DNA of 64,000 bases from Doryteuthis pealeii. Lineage: Eukaryota; Mollusca; Cephalopoda; Myopsida; Loliginidae. Location: positions 27,120,832-27,184,831 of the forward strand of contig CM042157.1 in assembly GCA_023376005.1 (NCBI GenBank). The letters are read 5' to 3'. The position numbers were made by a program, and so were the translations under genes. The notes below the pieces were generated by a model. The model did not search any database. It was not told the DNA's origin and saw nothing but the letters and a program-made list of their open reading frames with translations. Each line of letters begins with the position of its first letter. Position 1 is the stretch's first letter. Below, one piece after another: positions 55,005-64,000 of the stretch.

Positions 55005-56007
55005 ATCTTAACATATGCATATCTGTTAAACCGTGCCCGTATACGTCTTACCCTTGGGAAAGGTATGAATCCATATATTCTCCCTCCAGCTATCGGTTAA
55101 ATAGTAGGGCAGACAGGGCCCTTCAGCCTTGGGTAGGTATTCAGTCTAGGAGAGGGATAATTCTGAATTGAAAATTCCTGATGTCAGTCGTTGATTGGGT
55201 TTGTGGCAACCCTTCATGTGCCAATTCTTTTGACTGTGCCAAAAAGTGTGGATGGTCCAACACAAGCCTTCACCACTATAAACAAATCACTCTACCCCAG
55301 GATCGTTTATAAGCAACAAAGACGTTTTCAACGATCGATGATTTTTCCTTTCCTGTTATTTTGAATAAATCAGCTATTAACGAAAACCTGCAGACCAATC
55401 TTAACATATGCATATCTGTTAAACCGTGCCCGTATACGTCTTAATCTTAATCTGTACTCAGGATTGTTTGTATGAATTTTCCTGACTTTCACCGGATTTC
55501 TTTTTAATGCCGGGAGCACCGCACAAACCGAAGCTCATCCATTGGCCAATGCAACAAGTGTGTGAATCACTGCAGCTTTCCCATTTTGAAGGATCCCAGA
55601 CACCGGGAAATAAATCTGGCTCTGCCTCTTTTAGATAAGGTGCCATGTGTTTATACCCTTGGGAAAGGTATGAATCCATATATTCTCCCTCCAGCTATGG
55701 GTTAAATAGTAGGGCAGACAGGGCCCTTCAGCCTTGGGTAGGTATTCAGTCTAGGAGAGGGATAATTCTGAATTGAAAATTCCTGATGTCAGTCGTTGAT
55801 TGGGTTTGTGGCAACCCTTCATGCGCCAATTCTTTCCTATCGACTGTGCCAAAAAGTGTGGATGGTCCAACACAAGCCTTCACCACTATAAACAAATCAC
55901 TCTACCCCAGGATCGTTTATAAGAAACAAAGACGTTTTCATCGATCGATGATTTTTCCTTTCCTGTTATTTTGAATAAATTAGCTATTAACGAAAACCTG
56001 CAGACCA
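55005..56007 (+). repeat. 604-bp tandem duplication containing SINE B
   Basis: 55050-55397 and 55654-56007 are near-identical: each has a 5'-truncated family B SINE and then TCTACCCCAGGATCGTTTAT to CTGCAGACCA. The first copy lacks five bases. TTAACATATGCATATCTG occurs at 55007 and 55399. Confidence 0.9.
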
Positions 56008-56279
56008 AATACACACACACTGACAGACACAGACACACACAGACACATACAAACACCAACATTGAAGGTGATGAATATTGTTTCATATTTAATGTTATCA
56101 TTTAAATCAAACCATTCTTCTTCGAATTATGAGTACATAGTACGACAGAAAAGGTGTTTTACCTTGATTGGGCAACTAGTCTAGGAGAAGGAAAACTCTG
56201 AATTCAAGTGTTGTTATGGGTTCAACGGGAGAAAATTAAATATTTAATAAAAAAGAAGTTCGCAAAAAGGATTATGTTT

Positions 56280-56345
56280 TAAAAAATATTTTATTCTTAT
56301 CTTACATTGACGACACGTGTTTCAGATCTGATATCTTCTTCAGGC
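56280..56345 (-). ncRNA. hammerhead-like motif
   Basis: Minus strand 56345-56309: CTGAAGA, stem II AGAT/ATCT, GAAA, ACACGTGT, GTC. The upstream half of stem I is replaced by (TA)n, so it is probably truncated. 56008-56279 before it is unassigned. Confidence 0.6.
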
Positions 56346-56413
<68 letters not shown>

Positions 56414-56433
56414 TAGATAGATAGATAGATAGA
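56346..56433. repeat. (TA)n-(GATA)n microsatellite
   Basis: TA tract followed by AGAT repeats. Confidence 0.95.
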
Positions 56434-56680
56434 TATGAGGAAAATGGGATTGAAATGAATCCGACAGAAGGAGGTAAAATATGGAATGAAAGAACAAAAC
56501 TCAGACAAAAAATGTGTAGTATATTTCGCTGGAACGTTAAGTTCCGCTTCCTCAAGCATTTATTCAATAAAGGCTTGAGGAAGCGGAACTTAACATTCCA
56601 GCGAAATATACTACACATTTATGTCTGAGATTTGTTCTTTCATTCCTTATTTTACCATATATATATATATATATATATAA
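56434..56680. mobile_element. palindromic ATCCGAC-type repeat
   Basis: GAATCCGACAGAAGG at 56455; palindrome 56520-56610 with GAGGAAGCGGAACTTAA in both senses. The minus arm has a hammerhead-like TTGAGGA ... GCGAAAT. Ends in (TA)n. Confidence 0.65.
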
Positions 56681-56795
56681 TTTTGTTATTATTCTTATCT
56701 CATACTTATCCTTGCTTTCAATGCAACCAAAAACGTTTCCAAAACTTCATCACAAATATCTATAAAGAAGCATACGTGGTTTCTCTGACAACACA

Positions 56796-56813
56796 CACAC
56801 AGACACAGACACA

Positions 56814-56854
<41 letters not shown>

Positions 56855-56895
56855 GTATATATATATATATACATACATACATACATACATATATA
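56796..56895. repeat. (CA)n, (TA)n, (CATA)n tracts
   Basis: Compound microsatellite. 56896-57175 beyond is AT-rich and unassigned. Confidence 0.95.
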
Positions 56896-57171
56896 TCACT
56901 AAAATTAATTTAGATCTAACCCTCTTAGTTTTGTTTCATTATTATAGTATCATATATTTTCCATAGAAAGAAAACACAATTATCAGATGAAATATTTTTT
57001 CATCTTATGATTGTATTTTTATGACTTCATCTGCCGATTGTCTTTTCATCTGATTATAGTATGTATTTTTTTTAATCTCATAGAAAATGTTTGACATTAT
57101 TTGTAATGAAACTATGTAGGTGAGATTCAAAATTCGTTTTCGTCTTTCTACTGCTCAACCTGCCTGTATTT

Positions 57172-57175
<4 letters not shown>

Positions 57176-57240
<65 letters not shown>
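57176..57240. repeat. (TC)n-(TA)n microsatellite
   Basis: TC tract then TA tract. Confidence 0.95.
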
Positions 57241-57244
<4 letters not shown>

Positions 57245-58256
57245 TCATGAATGTGTAAAAGTGCATTCCACCTTTTATTTAAAGTTCGGACAGTTGAATG
57301 AAAGAAAAAAAAAGTTGAACTAACGACGAGTTCATAACGAAGACATAGCTAACATTTTTATTACTATCAACCAAGAACAATAACGTGTTCCCACTTCCCC
57401 CCTCTCACCTACCCCGATATCCAAGACAGACGATGAACTTTTGACCCGAATTCTCCCCACCCATAATGTACTTTTAACACACCCTGTGACCCCTTCTCCC
57501 CCAGACAGCGTTCGAATAAATTCCCGCTAATTTTAAGAAGAAGAGGAAAAAGAAATATTTTCTCGACACAAGACAATTAGGATTCAGCGAGTGATGACGT
57601 TATTATGATATCTACTGACTTTTGAAAAGACCCCAGTTTTGTTAAAGAGATCTGCAGTATTATTGAAAAGAAAAAAAAAGAGAGAGAAAGAAAGGGAACA
57701 TTTCTCATGGACAATAAAGTATATATGAGGCACAAAGCCGAATTTTTCCAAAGGTATTTCATCAAGTTCCTCTCTGATTATGATTTTTTTCGCTATCACA
57801 TGTTTGTATCTGTGACGTCGGGAATACTTCGAATTTTTGAATATAACTACTTTCACATGAACTTTTGACTAAGGTCATTTTCTATTTGAACTTTTGCCAA
57901 GTGGCTAGTAATTTTACAGAGACTTTGAGAGTAGAAAAAAAAAGAAATATTGAATGCAGATATACGCATAATTAACTCACAAGATTGAAAATCATTGATG
58001 TTTATACTTTTAATAAAACTTCATTTGTTTTCTTGTTGATATAAATGATACTGCGTCTGTGGTCTTTTGGCACTGTCAATGTTAAAGCTTTTACATTTCT
58101 CGGCGTATTCTCTACCTTTTGGAGCGGGGAAGTGAAACACTGGATATTCCCCTCTCCCCTTTTGTATTGAACTCACCGGCCTGGGGCCTGTCGTATTTTT
58201 TTTTCTTTTCTTTGCGACCCTGTGTTTGATCGTCCCTTATCATCTCAGGCGGTCGT

Positions 58257-58260
<4 letters not shown>
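57241..58260. other. unassigned sequence
   Basis: Includes a C-rich stretch (57390-57530). Reading frames under 95 codons, no recognised family. Confidence 0.5.

Positions 58261-58307
<47 letters not shown>
58261..58307. repeat. (TA)n microsatellite
   Basis: Pure TA tract near a hammerhead. Confidence 0.95.
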
Positions 58308-58312
<5 letters not shown>

Positions 58313-58337
58313 AATTTTTAAATATAAAAGTTTTTCA

Positions 58338-58386
58338 TAAGCAACTACCCAGGTTTCAGGTTATTTCACCATCGTCAGGCTACTCA
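58338..58386 (-). ncRNA. hammerhead ribozyme-like motif
   Basis: Minus strand: eight-pair stem I (with G-T wobbles), CTGACGA, stem II GGT(T)/AACC, GAAA, stem III ACC-TG-GGT, cleavage GTA. Core complete. Another (TA)n follows at 58500-58546. Confidence 0.75.
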
Positions 58387-58495
58387 ACCTCCTGGTGTTT
58401 ATTTGAAGAGATTTTGTGTTGTGTTATTAAATAAAGCTCCTACAAATTTGTGGTTGAGCACTGTGATTTCTTTATTTCATCCCCAAACAAATTTT

Positions 58496-58546
<51 letters not shown>

Positions 58547-58549
<3 letters not shown>

Positions 58550-59254
58550 GAAAATTTATTGAAGGAATAGTGATCCTCTTTCACCGGACGCCGGTGGCGG
58601 CCTGTGGAGATTTGAATAAAATTGAATTAAATTAAAATAAGATTAAAATAAATAAAACCTTCTGAGCGTCTATACTCTGGCGTTTGGAGTTAACGGCCTC
58701 TTCTTACACTCTCAATCTACCCTTCGAAAGAGTTGCTCTCCGTATCGTTAAAAAACCCAGACGGCGACGAATCGGAACCCTCACCTCTCCGTATCGTCAG
58801 AAGCCCCAGACGGCGACGACCAGGAACCCCCAGTACGTTGGAAGCAAGAGCGGCAAACGCACTCCTAATAACCGATTCTTCAGGGCCCAACCAGTTACGT
58901 GGAACAGTAATATCACGGATAAACTGCTAAGTTCCCGCAGGCAATTTTATCTGCAAACCATCAACTTCAACCCCTTTGATACATTCAATTCTCCTAGAAG
59001 TACTTTTACCAACGAAACTCATTGAACTCTTGAACATTCCATAAAATTCGTTTGGTTGTTTCTTTCTAGGCTTTTTGTATACCCCTGTTTGATATTTGTT
59101 GTGTTTGTAACGTATAGTAAACATTTTGTTCTATAAAGTCGTTTGTCTCCTTTCTTCAAAGCTGTACCCATCTCCTCACTGCGTCGAAGTACGGTCTATT
59201 CTCTTACAAAACGTAGGGTTTAGACAGTGCTTTTCCGGGGATAAAAAATCCCCA
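58547..59254. other. unassigned, with internal 48-bp near-duplication
   Basis: CAGACGGCGACGA occurs at about 58762 and 58809 within a 113-codon frame (58684-59025), basic and arginine-rich, no known family. Could be an LTR-element internal remnant or a chance frame. Confidence 0.35.
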
Positions 59255-59256
59255 TA

Positions 59257-59305
<49 letters not shown>
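59255..59305. repeat. (TA)n microsatellite
   Basis: TA tract, then a family C 3' end fragment (59330-59395). Confidence 0.95.
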
Positions 59306-59307
<2 letters not shown>

Positions 59308-59490
59308 CATTTGACACACATTTTGATATGGCTTTTAACTAATTAATTTTCAAAATTAGGTATGACTTCAATTAAGCACATATCCTCCAAAAATTGTCGG
59401 CTAATAAAATAAAAGCCATCTAAAAAACAAACAAATCGTTTGTTTACTTACTTTCATACTGTCGTGCGATAAGTCCCCAAAAAGTGGTAT

Positions 59491-59724
59491 AGGCCAGCTG
59501 GTGTAGTGCTTAGAATCCCCGCCTGTCAACTTGGCAGTGAAGGTTTTGAGTCACACACGAAGCAGTCTCCCATGTCTATAATCTTGCTGATGAGACCTAA
59601 TAGGTCAAAATGTACATACAGGGATTGACATTTTCTCGATTTGTTTAGCCTTACACTTGAACATATATGCCTGCCTAAATTCATTAATTATTAACTAATT
59701 AATTTTCAAAATTAGGTATGACTT

Positions 59725-59730
<6 letters not shown>
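59491..59730 (+). mobile_element. SINE family C: tRNA-like head plus hammerhead
   Basis: Head GGCCAGCTGGTGTAGTGCTT with a B-box-like GGTTTTGAGTC, then a hammerhead at 59582-59623, then a body ending CAAAATTAGGTATGACTT and (TA)n. The minus-strand relative is at 5760-5940. Confidence 0.7.
59582..59623 (+). ncRNA. degenerate hammerhead in SINE family C
   Basis: Stem I TCTTG/CAGGG, CTGATGA, stem II GACCT-AAT-AGGTC, then AAAA in place of GAAA, palindromic stem III ATGTACAT, cleavage ATA. The single core change would weaken activity; the relative at 5885-5925 keeps GAAA but has lost CTGATGA. Confidence 0.65.
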
Positions 59731-59768
<38 letters not shown>

Positions 59769-60098
59769 ATAGATGGAAATTAATCCGACAGTATGAAATT
59801 TAACATTATGAAAAAACATATGATGTTTGCTATGCAACCGCCGACATAAACTATAATGCTTCTGATTTTTTAAAAATTAAAAATAAAATTTGTTTTATTT
59901 TTAAAACAGAACATGCATTTTTCAGAGGTTTCGGCGGTTGGGCTCAGCGTTCGTTTCTGTAAACAGTCTTTTTTAACGGATATCTTCTCTCCCCATCTAT
60001 GTCGCTCTTTGATGGGGGCCAACTTGTCGATTTGGTCGAGGCAGTACTGTCGGCGTTGCATAGCAAACATCATATGTTTTTTCATAATGTTAAATTTC

Positions 60099-60150
<52 letters not shown>
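59731..60150. mobile_element. palindromic ATCCGAC-type repeat
   Basis: Arms GGAAATTAATCCGACAGTAT... and inverse (AACATCATATGTTTTTTCAT) between (TA)n tracts. Inner part TTTGATGGGGGCC ... GGTCGAGGC is a decayed hammerhead. Confidence 0.7.
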
Positions 60151-60154
<4 letters not shown>

Positions 60155-60159
60155 AAAGA

Positions 60160-60320
60160 AATAACAAAAGACTTAGAGATTTACCTTATAGTCTATTTCA
60201 GGGAGCATAGAGTGTCTAACTCTCCCGACTCATCAGATTCGCATCTGATGAGTCGGGAGAGTTAGACACTTTGTCTAAGCTCCCTGAAATAGTTTTTGGT
60301 TATTTCTTTACTTATATATT
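60160..60320. repeat. palindrome with possible hammerhead-like core
   Basis: GTGTCTAACTCTCCCGACTC and its complement meet at 60241. The right arm reads CTGATGA, long stem GGGAG...CTCCC, GAAA, but the spacing is not canonical. Confidence 0.6.
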
Positions 60321-60433
60321 TGCTCTGTGACTCTAACTTTAAGAGCACACATTGAGCTCTCCAACTGCGACAGTTTTTAAAAAAAAAAACTCTTGTGTCG
60401 TAAGGAAGATTTCTTCCCTGGACTTTTGGATCA

Positions 60434-60436
<3 letters not shown>

Positions 60437-60506
<70 letters not shown>

Positions 60507-60507
60507 T
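60437..60507. repeat. (TA)n-(TG)n microsatellite
   Basis: TA then TG tract. 60508-60945 beyond is AT-rich and unassigned. Confidence 0.95.
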
Positions 60508-60945
60508 GTGTGTACAAGTTAGGAATACACGGAATGCATAATTCATATATAATAACAAAACGAATTGAACTGAAATTCTGAGATAAATCGATGTCTATTT
60601 TAAAACTTGGCGAATAAATAACAACAGAGACAGCAAAGAAGATCTAATTGAATATACCGCTGCATCAACAAATATAAATACATCAAATTAGACAAAAAAC
60701 ACTAAAGATTTTATTTTTTTATTTTAATGTAATATTTATAAAGGTAATATAATTATCTTTCTTTTTGATCTAAAGCTGTTTTACTTTTATGAGAGTAGAT
60801 CGTTTCCACAAGATTTCATTTGAGGTCAATATCCTGATAGCAACAGAAACACATACGAGAGTAATCTATAAACAAAAGGTATATTCTGAATAAAATAAAA
60901 AATAAAACATTTAGAAAGTAAGATTATCTCTCTTTCACTCTTTTC

Positions 60946-60966
60946 TTTCTCTCTCTCTCTCTCTTT

Positions 60967-61054
<88 letters not shown>
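60946..61054. repeat. (TC)n-(TA)n-(TG)n microsatellite
   Basis: Three dinucleotide tracts in series. Confidence 0.95.
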
Positions 61055-61058
<4 letters not shown>

Positions 61059-61655
61059 AAAGTAAGTGGAAGTTAATCCGACAGTATGAATTTAACATGT
61101 TTGAAAAAACAAATGATGTTAATAGTTTGCTGACAGAATCTGTTTCGACCGTTTTAATAGATCGGTCTTCATCAAGAGCAATTTTTTTTTAAATGCGTAG
61201 TCTGTGTTAAAGAAACTATCTGGATTTTTACATCTCCGAAAGCTATGATCTACAACACTACGGATTTGTCAAAACCACAAATTCTTTGAAACTTTACATC
61301 TTTCTTCAAATTGTGCTGTGGACTCTTAAACTGGAATATATCATGAACATTTTTGATACTTATTATACACTTTTTATATATTTTTACATCAAACTCTTTT
61401 GAGTTTTATTATGGATTATAATGCTTCTGATTTTTTAAATTTAAAATAAAATTAATTTCCTTTTTAACACAGACTACGCATTTAAAAAAAAATTCTAGTA
61501 TCGAATACTAGCGTTCGTTTGTACCACTCCTTCTAACGGTTATTTATCCCGTCTTTCGTTCATATGTTGCTATTGATGAAGACCGATCTATTAAAAGGGT
61601 CGAAACAGATTCTGTCAACAAACTATTAACATCATTTGTTTTTTCAAACATATAT
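61055..61655. mobile_element. palindromic ATCCGAC-type repeat with hammerhead-like arms
   Basis: GAAGTTAATCCGACAGTATG start; TTGATGAAGACC ... GGTCGAAAC at 61571-61620 (plus) and its inverse at 61110-61175. Palindromic CAGA-TT-CTG before TC. Arms flank about 350 bases of AT-rich sequence. Confidence 0.7.
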
Positions 61656-61735
61656 ATATCGTGGACTCTCCTATCGTGAACGATAGATGGGGGTCAGCAG
61701 TGAGTAATTTGTTTCCTCCCACGTTGTGCATGCTA

Positions 61736-62215
61736 TCAAGAAGACATTTTGTGTTTCCTCGAGTGTGATAGCAGCCCAGCCTTGCTGCGAGCTATGAAGC
61801 CACACTGACAGATGGAACTTCCTAAAGCAAGAGTCAGATGTTTTTGTTTTAAAGTGAGACGGGGCTGATCTCGATGTTTCAGTCTATTTCCTTCAAGGCT
61901 CTTCAGTTTATCGAAACATGTCTTACGCCATTCTTTCCGATTTGATGCTAGATTTTTCCAGGCACTCAGTTTAATATTGAAGCGTTTCGAATTGTCCTTC
62001 AATTTGTCTTTATAGCGTAAGAGTGGACGTACAATAGAACGCTTAGCATTTGGTAATTGTTCGTTTAATATTTTCTTTGGAAGCCTGTTCTCATTCATTC
62101 TAACAACGTGACCAGCTGACCTAAGCTGAACCTTTGCTAGTACGATTTCAATGCCAACAATGTTAATTTTTTTTAATATTGTTCTATTTGTAACTCTATT
62201 ATCCCATTTTATTAC
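61736..62215 (-). pseudogene. LINE C-terminal tail with zinc finger
   Basis: Minus-strand frame: VQLRSAGHVVRMNENRLPKK, NAKRSIVRPLLRYKDKLKDN, SAWKNLASNRKEWRKTCFDK, then CQCGFIARSKAGLLSHSRKH, the C2H2-like tail finger with C-x-C rather than C-x2-C spacing. Upstream the frame runs into (TA)n translation (62218-62312), so the RT domain is gone. Confidence 0.85.
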
Positions 62216-62217
62216 CG

Positions 62218-62230
62218 CAAATATATATAT

Positions 62231-62263
<33 letters not shown>

Positions 62264-62312
62264 ATAATATATATAGATATATATATATATAATATATATA
62301 TATATTATATAT
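62218..62312. repeat. (TA)n tract
   Basis: Imperfect TA tract where the LINE copy is truncated, followed by the GGTTGTTTGGGTTTTACGG repeat. Confidence 0.95.
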
Positions 62313-62419
62313 TGTTTGGTTGTTTGGGTTTTACGGTATGTCATTTTATGCCGAAGACGTTTTTTGTTTTATTATTCTTAGTAGATACTTAATTTTTTCT
62401 TAAGCACATTTTTCTATTC

Positions 62420-62870
62420 AACCCATAGATGGGATCCTAACAGGTATACCACTCTGAGTCAGCGTAGACCCTGGGATCATTGGTGACAAAGGGTTGCTCT
62501 ACACATTTTCCCCCAGACCTCCAGAGCAGGAACTCCCACCATCAGATAGAGTTTAACATCAATACCCAGAACATGAACACACTCAGCCAAAATATTGGGG
62601 GTTGCTATCAGGGAATAGGGTTGGGACAATCAGATCAATGCTCGGGCTCGACGCGACCAGCCGATTGATCGGAGGGGGCCTCTCCGACCGACCGACCGAC
62701 CGCCAAGCCAAAGTAAGGGCCAAAGTTGAGTTGCATGTCATGGACTGCTCTGCCACTAGAACTCCGTCCTTTATCATAACAGGTGTCTCCATTGGTGGGA
62801 GAGGTCTTACCCCTATGCAGAGGTGCAGTCGGTATATTATAAAGCCCCAACCGACAGGGTGGGATAGATA
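62420..62870 (-). repeat. dispersed repeat, family E
   Basis: Reverse copy of 28765-29215 with a (CCGA)n expansion near 62690. Confidence 0.8.
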
Positions 62871-62900
62871 GATATGAACAACTAAATATATTTATATATA

Positions 62901-63142
62901 GGACCGGTTTAGCTTAGTCGGTAGAGCGTTCGGCTAGGAATCACAAGGTCCTTGGTTCGATACCGGCCTTCGCCGACTCAGCGAATGAGTTGCACAGGGA
63001 TCTGTGCGGTAAAGTGATGAGCTGATGGTAGGTGTGGCGTTTTCACCTCAGATGCTAAAATAATCTCCTTGGACTAGCGCTAGTGAAAAGGGATAGACTA
63101 CCTCGCTCATTGGCCGATACCGACATTAGGCCGCCCGGACTT
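62901..63142 (+). mobile_element. tRNA-derived SINE, family A
   Basis: GGTTTAGCTTAGTCGGTAGA head, B box GGTTCGATACCGG, full body. Confidence 0.9.
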
Positions 63143-63146
63143 ACTA

Positions 63147-63151
<5 letters not shown>

Positions 63152-63202
<51 letters not shown>

Positions 63203-63228
63203 TCTCTCACACACAAACAGGGTTCAGA

Positions 63229-63261
<33 letters not shown>

Positions 63262-63341
63262 TATATATATATATATATATATATGCACACATACAACGAC
63301 ATACAGAGAGAGAGAGAGAGGAGAGAGGGAGAGAGAGATAG

Positions 63342-63393
<52 letters not shown>

Positions 63394-63400
63394 AGATGAA

Positions 63401-63445
<45 letters not shown>

Positions 63446-63560
63446 ATATATATATAGATAGATAGATAGATAGATATGAACAAACATAGGTAGATATGGA
63501 CAAACAGAGATAGATAGATAAATAGGTGTGAATAGCTATGAATGTAGATAGCTAGATACA
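63152..63560. repeat. compound (TA)n, (GA)n, (GATA)n block
   Basis: Successive TA, GA and GATA tracts. Confidence 0.95.
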
Positions 63561-64000
63561 TAGCTAGATAGATAGATCAAATTATCTTTTAAGTATGTTA
63601 AGCATTTCAATCCATGAATCTCGTTTTCGTCGTCGTCCTTGTTGCAATAGGGATCCTAAAGTAACTCGATGCATTTTCTAACAATAAACACGAAAAAGGA
63701 GACGTCGTGAAAAGAGTGTAAATTATTACAAAAAGGAATACGAACGAGCTCCACTTTTAAAATAACGACACACTTCTTGTGCAACCGTAAATGGCTTGCG
63801 TTTATATAACAATCCCTATTTCAGATCAAATCTGAGTGGTCTTTAATCTGTATTTAGTATCTTTGCGGCCAAGATGGATTGCGTCTGGCCTCGGGTGAAT
63901 TGGAATCACGCACTCACATGACAATGGACAGGATTCACTGGGTCACACACTCTTAATCACTCATTCGAATACGATAAATTATTAGAATCCCGATGTATTT
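63561..64000. other. unassigned, apparently low-repeat sequence
   Basis: Higher-complexity sequence to the window end with no repeat or gene hallmark that I recognise; possibly unique DNA. Confidence 0.4.

Overview
The window looks like repeat-rich intergenic or intronic DNA from a metazoan. It is AT-rich, full of (TA)n, (TC)n, (TG)n and (TCTA)n tracts, and packed with SINE, LINE, Penelope-like, LTR, Helitron and fold-back elements. tRNA-derived SINEs, LINE tails, Penelope-like fragments and heavy (TA)n expansion together would fit a mollusc such as a coleoid cephalopod. That assignment is inference only. I found no convincing host gene, rRNA gene, true tRNA gene or CRISPR array.

The only long coding sequence is a Ty3/gypsy-type LTR retrotransposon on the minus strand (11545-16252). 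It has 181-bp LTRs that I read as identical, a 5-bp target duplication (ATAGG), an initiator-Met-tRNA-like primer-binding site and a purine tract. Its gag-protease, RT-RNase H-integrase and integrase tail lie in three frames. Both frame breaks fall at six-base homopolymers.

Region by region. 0-8 kb: SINEs and three Helitron families, with nested insertions and an internal empty site, plus a long fold-back. 8-11.5 kb: fold-back, LTR-like direct repeats and LINE pieces. 11.5-16.3 kb: the gypsy element. 16-21 kb: LINE and SINE remnants and a 207-bp tandem array. 21-24.3 kb: three large fold-backs. 25-30 kb: LTR-like repeats, a LINE tail, a Penelope-like 5' end with a hammerhead motif, and dispersed repeats. 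30-37.5 kb: fold-backs with telomere-like cores, three successive tails of one LINE family (one split by a solo LTR), and about 1 kb of polypyrimidine. 38-50 kb: LINE tails, LTR-like repeats, more Helitrons, fold-backs and a degenerate tandem array holding a solo LTR. 50-64 kb: (TA)n-rich DNA with many palindromic, hammerhead-bearing repeats and a LINE tail.

The main theme beyond standard repeats is the number of hammerhead-ribozyme-like motifs. Several sit directly downstream of tRNA-like heads (SINE-like units). Others sit in palindromic (TA)n-flanked repeats or just upstream of a Penelope-like coding fragment. None of the structures was folded computationally; pairings were read by eye.
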